Source of the DNA: an uncultured Candidatus Melainabacteria bacterium
GTDB taxonomy: Bacteria; Cyanobacteriota; Vampirovibrionia; Gastranaerophilales; Gastranaerophilaceae
Direction: 5' to 3'
Assembly (NCBI GenBank): GCA_934693165.1
Contig: CAKUUX010000006.1
Span: 1-64,000 of the forward strand
Length of the DNA stretch: 64,000 bases
Under the pieces are notes generated by a model. The model saw only the letters and a list, made by a program, of their open reading frames with translations, was not told the origin of the DNA and made no database searches. Shown in pieces: positions 1 through 8,808 of the stretch. The stretch's first letter is position 1, and every line of letters starts with the position of its first letter. A program made the position numbers and the translations under genes.

Positions 1-1632
1 TCTAATATATCCATGATTATTTAGTGTAACAATAGGAGATTTTGTACCATTAGTACTACCTAAAAAGATTGATTTCGTAATCAGTGTAAAATTTTCTCTA
101 ATATTCGTTGTTCCAGATTGTAAATGAACTCTACCATCAGAATAAATAACACCTTCTATAAAATCATTATATCCAGAAAAATTAATAAATGATGAGGAAT
201 TACTATTTGCATAAGTGTTATTTAACACAACTGAAGTAAGATTAATAGTTCCTTCGTTATTAAAAAGAGTATAACTATTTTTTAATGTAACATTATTGAA
301 ACTTAATGTTTGATCATTAGCTACTTTTACACCATTATTAAAGTTTAAATCTAAAGTATGACCATTTCCGTATATTGTTACATCTCTACCATTTCCAGTA
401 AGAGTGCCTAAATCCTCTGTTAAAGTCATATCTTCTGTAATTGCAACATCATTACCTAACAAGGAGTATTCGTCTTGAATATATCTTGGCAAGTTGGTAA
501 TATTGCTTGCTTTTGAAACTTTATAAGCACCTCTTTCTGATATATCAGTTTTTGGTTTAAAAAGGTAAGTTACATTATCTTTTACAGCAGAAATAACGTC
601 AGTTGAAACATTAATAACAGTTCTACCCAAGCCATTTAAAAATTCGGTATCTGTTGCATCTCCATCGACAAGAATATTAATTGCATCAACAATAATACTC
701 GGAGTGCTTGCACCTACTGCACTATCACTTACGACAATCAAGTCCATTTTGCCTGTTTGTGCGTTATAATCCAATTTTAAGTGTAATGGAGCTTCTTCTG
801 AACCTGAAAATTTACTCATTGTAAGGTTATCAACATTATTGTTTTGCATATCTAATGTCGATTCACCGCCTACTGACAATCTAAAATCATTTGAATTTGC
901 TGGTTTTACGCCAAGTTTTAATGTACCATTTTTATATGATGATTTTGCACCTAAATAAATCATTCCATTTGAACTTGCAAAATCAACATTTTTATTCAAA
1001 ATAACAGTACCATTTAAGTCAGTACCCGCTTTATACGAGTTATTGATAACCAAATTACCGTCAAAATTATTATCAATACTAATAGCATCATCAAAAGTTA
1101 TAGTTTTATCGTTAGAAGCATTCAAATAAATACTGCTATTTGATTTTATACCGTAATCTGTATTATTTTTGAATGTAACATCACTATTTTTAGCATTAAT
1201 AACTAAACCATTATAGCCCTCATTATTAATTGCAGTACCATTATTATTAACAAAAGACACGTCAGTCAATTCAATACGGGGATTTGTTCCATTTATAATA
1301 CCATTTTCTGTATTAAAACCTGTGAATGTCGCTTTTATAATCTCAAGTTTTGTTTCAGAAGCACCAGCCCCTGAAAAAACTAATGGCGATTCATTTAAAT
1401 ATGAACCACCATTTATGTTATTATTGCCAAAATCTAATTTTAAAACTTTTTGCAAAAAGCCAATCGACGAACCATCTGCAGTAATGTTGTTAATGATATT
1501 TACTGTTGCACCTTCCGATGCATTATCCGAGGCATCTTTCAAATCGCTCCACGTCGAAACACTTGCCAACGCAGGCATTTGCGACAGAACAGCAATAGCA
1601 ATTATTATCCTTAATCGTTTAAAATCTATCAT
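1..1632 (-). CDS. secreted beta-helix/autotransporter-like surface protein, 5' part (runs off window)
   Basis: Reading the minus strand from an ATG at 1632 gives 544 codons without a stop, to the window edge, so the gene is incomplete at its 3' end. Residues 1-23 form a signal peptide (charged MIDFKRLR, hydrophobic IIIAIAVL, cleavage probably after PALA). The rest is rich in Asn, Gly, Thr and Ser with repeated short patterns such as NNxGT, LNNx and ITFDDA. This is typical of parallel beta-helix passengers of autotransporters and polymorphic outer-membrane proteins. The start is supported by an AGGAAG Shine-Dalgarno 6-7 bases upstream. No beta-barrel can be seen because the C-terminus is missing. 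The exact family is not recognised; an adhesin or surface-exposed role is inference. Confidence 0.75.
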   Translation of the reverse strand, partial: MIDFKRLRIIIAIAVLSQMPALASVSTWSDLKDASDNASEGATVNIINNITADGSSIGFLQKVLKLDFGNNNINGGSYLNESPLVFSGAGASETKLEIIKATFTGFNTENGIINGTNPRIELTDVSFVNNNGTAINNEGYNGLVINAKNSDVTFKNNTDYGIKSNSSIYLNASNDKTITFDDAISIDNNFDGNLVINNSYKAGTDLNGTVILNKNVDFASSNGMIYLGAKSSYKNGTLKLGVKPANSNDFRLSVGGESTLDMQNNNVDNLTMSKFSGSEEAPLHLKLDYNAQTGKMDLIVVSDSAVGASTPSIIVDAINILVDGDATDTEFLNGLGRTVINVSTDVISAVKDNVTYLFKPKTDISERGAYKVSKASNITNLPRYIQDEYSLLGNDVAITEDMTLTEDLGTLTGNGRDVTIYGNGHTLDLNFNNGVKVANDQTLSFNNVTLKNSYTLFNNEGTINLTSVVLNNTYANSNSSSFINFSGYNDFIEGVIYSDGRVHLQSGTTNIRENFTLITKSIFLGSTNGTKSPIVTLNNHGYIR

Positions 1633-1958
1633 ATTTATCTTCCTATTTTTAATATCTGCATTTTATTATTATAAAGTAAAGATTTAAAACTCAAACTCAA
1701 ATTAAAATCATCTTTACGTTTAGAAACATTCAGGTAAAAATATTCAATTTACTAAAGAATAACTAAATGCCTTTTAGGGTAAAACCTATGTTTTTGCAAC
1801 TATAATTTAACTTATAAAACAAGATATAATTAATTATGAGATTAGGATTGAACTTGTTGATAGTTATTTATACTATAAAAAAGTTTACACAATCACTTAA
1901 TTCGGCAATTTTTTATGTTTATATCCGTTAAATAACATGTGTAGATAAAGGTGTTTTT
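1633..1958. other. divergent intergenic region
   Basis: This 326-bp AT-rich gap lies between the divergently read adhesin and zincin genes and should hold both promoters. TATAAT-like hexamers exist (for example 1824-1829) but no convincing -35 partner was found. It also holds a fragment related to the repeat array downstream of the zincin gene (1766-1801). No gene is visible. Confidence 0.5.
1766..1801 (+). repeat. degenerate copy of the tRNA-Gln-associated repeat
   Basis: The stretch reads TGCCTTTTAGGGTAAAACC followed by TATGTTTTTGCAAC. It matches, with a few substitutions, the segment GCCCTTTAGGGTAGAACC-TCTGTTTTTGCGAC found twice in the array at 3503-3958. The zincin gene at 1959-3485 is therefore bracketed by related sequence on both sides. 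Confidence 0.55.
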
Positions 1959-3485
1959 ATGAAAATTAGCGAAATAAAGATTGGAATTCCAACTTTCAGA
2001 GCAAAAATAGATAATAAGAATAAATCTCTAGCAAACTTGAATGAACCTATTCAAGATACTTTTGAGTCGTCTACGGATAAAAAATATAACGCATTAATTT
2101 ATAGTGATATTTACGAAATGGGTAGTGATATTGGAGATAAAAAATTCTCCAATAAAGTAAAAATGGCTATCTCAAAACTTCCAAGCAATGCATACCCAAC
2201 AAAATTTGCACAAAATAAATTTGAACCACTTAAAGAATTTTCTTTAATCTGTGCAAAAAGAGGTATGGAAAACCCTGAAATGGTCGTAAATCTTGTAAAA
2301 CCTGTTGGCGATATTTATTCTTTTGATGCTAAAACTACGGATATGATTTCTAAAACACATCGTGAAGTCAAAGAAACAAAAGATAACAAAACTGCTACTG
2401 TAATTACTCAGACAGAAGATTTTAGAACAAATACAGTTATAACTAAAAAGGAATCATTTGATTATAAAAAAAGTGAATTTATTTTAGAAGAACAAACTAT
2501 TGTAAAAAATGATAAAAACGGCAAAATGCTTAGAAAAGAAACGATGAAACCTTCTCAGGTTAAAGGTATGTATGATATTACATACACTTATTCAAATGGC
2601 ACAACCAAAGAAGTTGCAAAATCAACAGTTGACGAAAAAACAGGCATTAAAACAATTAAAAAAGATATGAAGTCTGAAGACGGTACAAGAACTCAATTCT
2701 TGTATGAAGATGACCCACAAGGTAACAGAATTATTGACTATAAAGTTACAGACAAAGACGGTAAAGTTTTGATGAAAAACTCTCAATCATTTGAAGTTTT
2801 AGATGATAATCATTTTATATCATCTAAGAATCATCGAAAATATGAAATTAAAACAGAAGGTATAACTTTATCTGTAAAAGATTTATATACGCAAAAAGAA
2901 GCTTCAATTGATTTTAATAAAAAATGTTTATGGAGAAAAAATACAGTTATGGATGCATTAAAAAAAGTTCCAGGAGATGAACTTTTTGAAACTGTATACA
3001 GCATAAGCCATTTTCAAGGTATTAAAGACTCAATGAATTCAAGCTTTAGCCCAATGTCAAAAGGGGTTAAAGTTGGTGATGACATGTTTGTATTTTTACA
3101 TGAATTAGGTCATGCAAAAGACCACCAAACACAAAAGGGTTTCTTCGGGCTACTTAAAGATAATAAATACTCTGATAATAAAGATATTCAAATGACATAT
3201 TTAAAAGAACGTGAAGCCTTTAATAAATATCACTCTGATGAAGAACGTGAACATGTTTCATATTTTACACGAGCAAAAGGTCACTACAATGGAGCTTTAG
3301 GTGGCTTGATGGAAATTGTTGCAGAGGCAAACGCTTTGACAAAAACATATACAGATGAAAAAATTCAAAGTTTAAGTCCAAGAACTCAATATCTACAACA
3401 ATATTTTCCAAAAACGATTTCAGCAATTTGCAACGAAATGAATTTAAGGGATGAAATTGACGCAATAGAATACTATGGAACATAG
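1959..3485 (+). CDS. zincin-like metalloprotease with HELGH motif, paralog of the gene at 36605
   Basis: Protein of 508 aa with no signal peptide. A central region (about 120-320) of alternating beta-strand-like segments with D-x-G turns (DKNGKML, DKDGKVL) precedes a C-terminal domain with HELGHAKD (His381, Glu382, His385), the HExxH zinc motif. EIVAEANA near residue 455 could supply the third zinc ligand, as in gluzincins. The architecture and the closing QQYFPKTI segment are shared with the protein at 36605, so the two form a paralogous family. The start is supported by AAAGGTG upstream of ATG. Family name and substrate are unknown. It is bracketed by copies of a tRNA-Gln-linked repeat, which hints at acquisition or local rearrangement. 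Confidence 0.7.
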   Translation: MKISEIKIGIPTFRAKIDNKNKSLANLNEPIQDTFESSTDKKYNALIYSDIYEMGSDIGDKKFSNKVKMAISKLPSNAYPTKFAQNKFEPLKEFSLICAKRGMENPEMVVNLVKPVGDIYSFDAKTTDMISKTHREVKETKDNKTATVITQTEDFRTNTVITKKESFDYKKSEFILEEQTIVKNDKNGKMLRKETMKPSQVKGMYDITYTYSNGTTKEVAKSTVDEKTGIKTIKKDMKSEDGTRTQFLYEDDPQGNRIIDYKVTDKDGKVLMKNSQSFEVLDDNHFISSKNHRKYEIKTEGITLSVKDLYTQKEASIDFNKKCLWRKNTVMDALKKVPGDELFETVYSISHFQGIKDSMNSSFSPMSKGVKVGDDMFVFLHELGHAKDHQTQKGFFGLLKDNKYSDNKDIQMTYLKEREAFNKYHSDEEREHVSYFTRAKGHYNGALGGLMEIVAEANALTKTYTDEKIQSLSPRTQYLQQYFPKTISAICNEMNLRDEIDAIEYYGT

Positions 3486-3502
3486 TTGAAGATAAATTTC
3501 TA

Positions 3503-3958
3503 GAGTAAAACCTCTGTTTTTACGACTAACAAGAGCAAAAACTTAGATAAAAGTTCTCCATTCCTTACACTAAAAAATAACTCCCGATTGCTCGAGAGTT
3601 ATTTTAAATCTGGGATGGAAGGACTCGCTTTAGCCGTTGGCAAGTATCACGAGCCTTACGGATAAGGATGCCCTTTAGGGTAGAACCTCTGTTTTTGCGA
3701 CCGACAAGAGCAAAAACTTTGGTGAGAGTTCTCCATTCCTTACACAAAAAAATAACTCCCGATTGCTCGAGAGTTATTTTAAATCTGGGATGGAAGGACT
3801 CGCTTTAGCCGTTGGCAAGTATCACGAGCCTTACGGATAAGGATGCCCTTTAGGGTAGAACCTCTGTTTTTGCGACCGACAAGAGCAAAAACTTTGGTGA
3901 GAGTTCTCCATTCCTTACAAAAAAAATAACTCCCGATTGCTCGAGAGTTATTTTAAAA
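3503..3958. repeat. tandem array of about 175-bp units containing the 3' end of tRNA-Gln and its terminator
   Basis: The motif TGGGATGGAAGGACTCG recurs at 3611, 3786 and (inside the real tRNA gene) 3960, giving periods of 175 and 174 bp. Each unit carries the 3' end of tRNA-Gln, a segment rich in short palindromes (CCCTTTAGGG, CCTTACGGATAAGG, GTTTTTGC...GCAAAAAC) and a copy of the tRNA terminator hairpin. The first, outermost partial unit (3503-3610) is the most diverged; the other two are nearly identical. Such arrays arise by tandem duplication or by repeated integration at a tRNA 3' end. No integrase is nearby, so the origin is open. Confidence 0.85.
3924..3953 (-). terminator. terminator of tRNA-Gln
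   Basis: On the minus strand AAATAACTC pairs with GAGTTATTT (9 bp) around a short loop and is followed by a T-run, directly after the tRNA-Gln 3' end. Two further copies of this hairpin lie in the repeat units near 3575-3606 and 3750-3781. Confidence 0.8.
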
Positions 3959-4031
3959 CTGGGATGGAAGGACTCGAACCTCCGAAATGCCTGGACCAAA
4001 ACCAGGTGCCTTACCACTTGGCGACATCCCA
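3959..4031 (-). tRNA. tRNA-Gln (anticodon TTG)
   Basis: The minus strand folds as a cloverleaf: acceptor TGGGATG/CATCCCA, anticodon stem CCTGG/CCAGG with loop TTTTGGT (anticodon TTG), T-arm GGAGG-TTCGAGT-CC, and discriminator G as expected for glutamine. The CCA end is not encoded. Its 3' end is the source of the partial copies in the adjacent repeat array. Confidence 0.93.
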
Positions 4032-4045
4032 TTGGCTATACATCT

Positions 4046-4073
4046 ATATTACCAGTTCAATTTGATTTGTCAA
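4046..4073 (-). promoter_or_regulatory. sigma70-type promoter of tRNA-Gln
   Basis: On the minus strand a perfect -35 TTGACA (4073-4068) and a -10 TAATAT (4051-4046) are separated by 16 bp. They lie just upstream of the tRNA-Gln 5' end. Confidence 0.65.
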
Positions 4074-4107
4074 TATTTTTAAGAAATTTTTACTTTTTCT
4101 TTTATTT

Positions 4108-4344
4108 TTAACCCTCATTTACTTTTTTATCTCGTTCGGGATATCTACATATCCTTGCAGGGTCAAAAAACGCAGTCGAATATATCAGCAAATCGTTCTC
4201 TGGTGCGAAGTACTGACGTAAAAATTCTCTATTAGTTATCTCCTCGATACAAGTGTAAGAATCTGCGTGATCTTTTAAATAACTGGCAAAAATCCTTTGC
4301 TTATGGCTCAACTTGTAATCCTTCAAGTTCTTTATGATGTCCAT
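4108..4344 (-). CDS. possible small protein, 78 aa, unrecognised
   Basis: An open frame of 78 codons with a plausible globular composition (KLSHKQRIFASYLKDHAD) lies between tRNA-Gln and cca. Against it: no Shine-Dalgarno precedes the ATG. Its codons (AAG, AGG, GAG, TTG) are also unlike the A-ending codons of neighbouring genes. It could be a recently acquired gene, a decayed fragment, or a chance frame in a stretch of higher GC. No family recognised. Confidence 0.3.
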   Translation of the reverse strand: MDIIKNLKDYKLSHKQRIFASYLKDHADSYTCIEEITNREFLRQYFAPENDLLIYSTAFFDPARICRYPERDKKVNEG

Positions 4345-4398
4345 ACATGCATGTTAACTCATGTCACGACTGGTTTCTAGCCATGCTTTAATAAAAAT

Positions 4399-5514
4399 TT
4401 ACATGTTTTTTTCGTATTTTTCTACCAATTCTAACTCTTCGTCTTTTGTAAGTGCTGGATTTTTTAATTTTTCAGACAAAACATAATCAAATATTTTTGC
4501 ATATTTTTCACTTGGAGGTAATCCCATATTTTTTAAATCATTTCCCGAAATTTCAGGTTTTATATCTGATAATTTATCCAAATATTCTATAGCTTTTCTA
4601 TCTTTTTTAATAATTTCATACATTAACAAAGATTCAATTTCGCAATTTTCAAAAGCTTTTACAATCTTATAATCATCACTCAAATCCATCTCTAACAATT
4701 TATAAAAATCATCAACTATTTTCTTTTCAACTTTTGTAAGTTCAAACCTATTCATATCAATCAGACCAACGTAAACAAGCCAAACATTTTTAACCTGTTT
4801 AAAATATTTATTAACAAGATTTTCGATGTCATAATCAGGTAACTCAAAATCTGTCTCAGTCATAAGTTTATACATTTTTTGGTCAACAAATTTTTTGAAA
4901 GCCGTATTAGAATTAAGATTAAAAGTCGACACAAGTTCGTCTTTTAACCTTTTATAGCTCATATCATAATTAACATTTTTCAAATACTCATCTTGCAAAG
5001 CCTTTGTATGTTTATCAAGGTCAAATCCAAATCTTGTTGCAAATTTAAGTCCACGAATAATTCTTGTCGGATCATCAATAAAGCTACCGTCGTGCATAAC
5101 TCGAAGAATTTTATTATTTATATCCTCTCTGCCACCAACATAATCAACAATTTCACCTGTTTTAGTATTTCTTGCCAATGCGTTAATTGTAAAATCTCTT
5201 CTTATAACATCCTCTTTTAAATCACAGCCAATTTTTTCCACCACAGGTAAATGACCTTTTCGAGGATATGATTCTTTTCTTGTAGAAGCTATATCAAAAG
5301 GTTTCTTTTTTTCGCCAACCAAAATTCTTACTGTTCCAAAATCAGGATTTGTTTGAACAATTTCACAGTCAGAAATGTTTTCACAAAATTCTATAGCATT
5401 TCCTACATAAGTAATATCAACATCATTACTTGGCATTTTTAGTAAAATATCTCTAACAACGCCACCAACATAATACAAATTATCGTATTTTTCGTACAAA
5501 TCTATGATGTTCAT
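4399..5514 (-). CDS. cca: tRNA nucleotidyltransferase (CCA-adding family)
   Basis: Class II nucleotidyltransferase of 371 aa that adds C and/or A residues to tRNA 3' ends. Visible motifs are GGVVRD (17-22), the catalytic DVD pair (Asp31, Asp33), RRDFTINA, and the DDPTRIIRGLKFATRF segment of the neck region. It is shorter than many single CCA enzymes and lacks an HD domain, so whether it adds CCA, CC or only A cannot be decided. The tRNA-Gln next door lacks an encoded CCA and needs this activity. Translation probably starts at the ATG after AGGGTAT. A TAGAAT hexamer lies 7 bases upstream, so a leaderless start is an alternative. Confidence 0.9.
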   Translation of the reverse strand: MNIIDLYEKYDNLYYVGGVVRDILLKMPSNDVDITYVGNAIEFCENISDCEIVQTNPDFGTVRILVGEKKKPFDIASTRKESYPRKGHLPVVEKIGCDLKEDVIRRDFTINALARNTKTGEIVDYVGGREDINNKILRVMHDGSFIDDPTRIIRGLKFATRFGFDLDKHTKALQDEYLKNVNYDMSYKRLKDELVSTFNLNSNTAFKKFVDQKMYKLMTETDFELPDYDIENLVNKYFKQVKNVWLVYVGLIDMNRFELTKVEKKIVDDFYKLLEMDLSDDYKIVKAFENCEIESLLMYEIIKKDRKAIEYLDKLSDIKPEISGNDLKNMGLPPSEKYAKIFDYVLSEKLKNPALTKDEELELVEKYEKNM

Positions 5515-5567
5515 ATACCCTATTCTAGCGTAAAATAGTAATTAATCAATTAAGATAAGAGGGAATT

Positions 5568-8500
5568 ATGTTACAAGAAGCAACAAAGGCACTTAATTCA
5601 GCCTTTAACAATAGTTTTATAAAAAAATTAAGCCAATACTTACACGATTGTGTTCGTGAAGAAGTAAAAAGTTCAACTTTTAGAAACCTTAAAGCTGACA
5701 AAGCTAACAAATGGATATTTTTAAAAGATGAAGAAACTCTATATACAAAGAATTTAGAATACTTAAAGCTTTCAGCTTATGATTCAAAAATTACCGAACT
5801 TCTACTACAAAGTTCGAATGAGCAAAAAGATAAATACCTAATTTATGGATATTTATTTTTAGTCGGCAAATCTTCAAAAAAACGTAGTAATGAGTTTTTG
5901 ACGCCATTACTATACACTCCTTGTCGTCTAGAAAAAAATGGTGTAAACATTAATCTATTTTTAACAGAAGAAATGATTTCTCTAAACACTGGAGCGATTA
6001 CAGCCTTGATGAAAAAAGCTGATGACGACGATGAAGTTGAACAAGTTTTAAAATTTTTACTTGATGCTGTTCCTACAATGCCAATCACTCAAGAAAAATT
6101 AGACATCTTTTTAACAACGTTAAAATCAATTATTCCAGATGTAGATGTATCTCTAAATCCTGAATTAGTTGAAGATGACAACGTAACGAAGGAAAAAGAA
6201 TTCTACAAAGAAAAAGAAACAATTGATGCAGATAATATTGATGCATTTATTGATGAAGAAGAACAAGAACAAAAGAAACAGGTTAACATTGATAAATTAT
6301 GTTTAACTCGTCAAGCTGCAATAATTTTGACAAAACGACCTTCTATAACAGCAGGTGTTTTACACGAATTGACACAAATTGCAGAACGTCCAAGTGGTAT
6401 CTACAGAGAAACGGCTTTAAATGTAATCAACGAAGAATATTTACAAAGCAAAGGTAAACAAGTGGAAATTCCAAAACCTGATGCATTAGAAGATTTCTTA
6501 CCACTAACGCCATTGTCATTAAGTGATTCACAAGAAGATGTAATAAGACAAATTGAGATGAACAAACTTGTTTCAGTTTTCGGACCTCCAGGAACGGGTA
6601 AATCTCAAACAATCGTAAACCTTGTAGCACACCTTATTGCAGAAGGTAAAACGGTTCTTGTAGCATCAAAAATGGATAAGGCAGTTGACGTTGTTGCAGA
6701 TAGATTAAACAATTTAGGCGCACCATTTTTAGCACTTAGAGCAGGTAGACTTGATTATCAACGTAAATTAAGATTTCAACTAGAAGACCTTGCATCAGGA
6801 AAATTTGACCTGAATGAAGACCTTGAAGATATTATTTTTAGTGATGTTGATGATATAAAAAAACTTCTAACAGACATAAAAGAACTTGAAGATAATTGCG
6901 AAAAAATCATCAATTTTGAAAACGAATGGCAAAAAGCAGACGAAGAACGTAAAAATCGTGAAAGACTTCTTGGAGAAAGAATTTATATCGACAAAGTTCT
7001 AAAAAAACAAGAATTAGAGGATTTAAATTCTTCTATAAAAATAATAGAAAACAATTATGATAAAAGTGGATTTTTTGTAAATCTTCAAAATTATTCTGCA
7101 AAAGAAAAAATAAAAAAAGTATTAGAAATAAAAGATTTTGAGCCAACACAAGAAAATACATCTCGCCTAAAAGATGAACTTTCTTACGCAAAAATTGAAC
7201 GCCGTCTAAAACTTTATGAAACAGAAATACAAAAGATAGGAAACCTTCATCTTTTAATAGACGAAATTCATAACCTAAAAGCAAAACAGCACAATTTAGT
7301 TGTAAACGTACTAAAATCTATAAGGGTTGAATCTTTAAAAGGTTTAAGAACAGATAGTCAAAAACGTGGACGACTTTTAACACACGCAAAATCACTTGTT
7401 TCAAGACAACAAAACTTACAAAACAGACTTCTTGAAACAGAAGATTTTAGACCCCTTTTGGAAGCATTCCCTTGTTGGTGTGTAACAACTTATGCTATTT
7501 CAAGTTCTTTACCAATGAAACCAGGGTTATTTGATGTAGCAATCATAGATGAAGCATCTCAATGCGACATAGCAAGTTGTTTTCCAATTCTTTTCCGTGC
7601 TAAAAGAGCTGTAATTGTTGGAGATGACAAGCAACTTCCACATCTATCTTTCTTAGAAAAAGCTAAAGAACAATCCTTCTTAAGTCAATATGGAATTCCT
7701 GATAGATATCAATTAATGTGGAAATATCGTGCAAACTCAATGTTTGATATAGCAAACTTCTATTGCATGAATCCAGTATTGTTAGATGAACATTTTAGAA
7801 GTTTACCACCAATCATAAACTTCTCTAACAAAGAATTCTACGGAAATAGAATAAAAGTAATGCACCAAAATTCATCTAAAGAAAAAGTATTAGAAATAGT
7901 ACAAGTACCTGATGGAAAAATGGATGCAGATGCTAACGTAACTAAAAATACTCCTGAAATAGAAGCAGTTGTAAGAAGAGTTCACGAAATAATTTTAGAA
8001 GACGAACGTAAAAACTCTGAAAAACCAGTTACAATCGGTATTATTTCACCATTCAGAGCGCAAGTTGACCAACTTAAAATTTCAGTAAGAAAAGTTATTT
8101 CTGAACGAATGATGGAAAAACATCAAGTTGAAATTGGTACAGCGCATGCTTTTCAAGGTGATGAGCGTGACATAATCCTTATGTCTTGGGCTTTTGCAAA
8201 CGATAGCCATCCTCAAAGTTTGACTTTCTTGCAAAAACCTAACTTATTCAATGTAGCAATCACTCGTGCAAAATACAAGGTTATAAACTTTGTATCAAAA
8301 GATATTGGCGAACTACCAGAAGGATTATTCCGTAGCTATCTTGAATACATTCGTGAATATGATGACCATTTCAACGCAGTAATGAACAATGAAATTGATG
8401 AAAATTTCTACAAAAATTCTTTCGAAAAAGAAGTTGCAGAAAAATTAAGAGAATTAGGCTACACTGTAAGAGCAGGTGCAGAAGTTGCAGGTTTAACAGC

Positions 8501-8687
8501 TGACCTTTTAATTGGTAATGACCTTGTAATTGAAATTGATGGGGTTGAAGATAATAAAAAATCTCACACAACAAATATGAAAAAACAATCAATCTTAGAA
8601 CGTTCAGGCTTTAAAGTAGAAAGAATAACTTACCGTGAATGGCAATATTCGCCTAAAGCTTGTATTGAACGAATATTTCTTAAGTAA
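5568..8687 (+). CDS. SF1 helicase (Upf1/Dna2-like) with C-terminal MTES_1575/Vsr-like nuclease domain
   Basis: Protein of 1039 aa. Walker A is GPPGTGKS (339-346) and Walker B-like motif II is DEASQ (661-665). Later helicase motifs include LDEHFRS, GIISPFRAQ, GTAHAFQGDERD and NVAITRAK, as in the Upf1/DNA2/SMUBP2 group. A helical insertion with charged coiled coil separates motifs Ia and II. The last 95 residues read AEKLRELGYTV...ADLLIG...LVIEIDG...LERSGFKVERITYREW, matching the REase_MTES_1575 (Vsr-like) nuclease pattern with Asp and Glu-x-Asp at the active site. Helicase-nuclease fusions of this kind occur both in housekeeping contexts and in phage defence (Hhe proteins, which are larger). 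AGAGGG precedes the ATG. It stands alone, not in a defence cluster. Confidence 0.8.
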   Translation: MLQEATKALNSAFNNSFIKKLSQYLHDCVREEVKSSTFRNLKADKANKWIFLKDEETLYTKNLEYLKLSAYDSKITELLLQSSNEQKDKYLIYGYLFLVGKSSKKRSNEFLTPLLYTPCRLEKNGVNINLFLTEEMISLNTGAITALMKKADDDDEVEQVLKFLLDAVPTMPITQEKLDIFLTTLKSIIPDVDVSLNPELVEDDNVTKEKEFYKEKETIDADNIDAFIDEEEQEQKKQVNIDKLCLTRQAAIILTKRPSITAGVLHELTQIAERPSGIYRETALNVINEEYLQSKGKQVEIPKPDALEDFLPLTPLSLSDSQEDVIRQIEMNKLVSVFGPPGTGKSQTIVNLVAHLIAEGKTVLVASKMDKAVDVVADRLNNLGAPFLALRAGRLDYQRKLRFQLEDLASGKFDLNEDLEDIIFSDVDDIKKLLTDIKELEDNCEKIINFENEWQKADEERKNRERLLGERIYIDKVLKKQELEDLNSSIKIIENNYDKSGFFVNLQNYSAKEKIKKVLEIKDFEPTQENTSRLKDELSYAKIERRLKLYETEIQKIGNLHLLIDEIHNLKAKQHNLVVNVLKSIRVESLKGLRTDSQKRGRLLTHAKSLVSRQQNLQNRLLETEDFRPLLEAFPCWCVTTYAISSSLPMKPGLFDVAIIDEASQCDIASCFPILFRAKRAVIVGDDKQLPHLSFLEKAKEQSFLSQYGIPDRYQLMWKYRANSMFDIANFYCMNPVLLDEHFRSLPPIINFSNKEFYGNRIKVMHQNSSKEKVLEIVQVPDGKMDADANVTKNTPEIEAVVRRVHEIILEDERKNSEKPVTIGIISPFRAQVDQLKISVRKVISERMMEKHQVEIGTAHAFQGDERDIILMSWAFANDSHPQSLTFLQKPNLFNVAITRAKYKVINFVSKDIGELPEGLFRSYLEYIREYDDHFNAVMNNEIDENFYKNSFEKEVAEKLRELGYTVRAGAEVAGLTADLLIGNDLVIEIDGVEDNKKSHTTNMKKQSILERSGFKVERITYREWQYSPKACIERIFLK

Positions 8688-8702
8688 ATATAAATAGCAA
8701 AA

Positions 8703-8783
8703 TAGAGCAATGCTCTAAAAAGAGGCGAAGCCAAAGGCTTCGCCTCTTAAATAATGTGGCGTTTTGCAAAAGCAAAACGCCAC
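8703..8783. terminator. three consecutive hairpins between convergent genes
   Basis: Three perfect hairpins follow one another: TAGAGCA/TGCTCTA (8703-8717), AAGAGGCGAAGCC/GGCTTCGCCTCTT (8720-8748) and GTGGCGTTTTGC/GCAAAACGCCAC (8756-8783). They sit between the helicase-nuclease and fabF, which converge here, so they probably stop transcription both ways. Confidence 0.8.
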
Positions 8784-8808
8784 ACATAATTATTCAAAAA
8801 AATTCCCA

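Noticed and set aside
1322..1687. Plus-strand open frame of 121 codons
   Set aside because: It lies opposite the adhesin frame, which has a signal peptide and ribosome site; the plus frame is its shadow.
3503..3958. CRISPR array
   Set aside because: The repeats are about 175 bp, contain tRNA and terminator parts, and have no regular spacers or cas genes.
3850..4032. Minus-strand open frame of 60 codons
   Set aside because: It covers the tRNA-Gln gene and its repeat; it is a frame through RNA-gene sequence.
5568..8687. Named Hhe defence protein
   Set aside because: Domain order is similar but the protein is much shorter than I recall for Hhe and lacks a recognised DUF4011 region; only the general resemblance is claimed.
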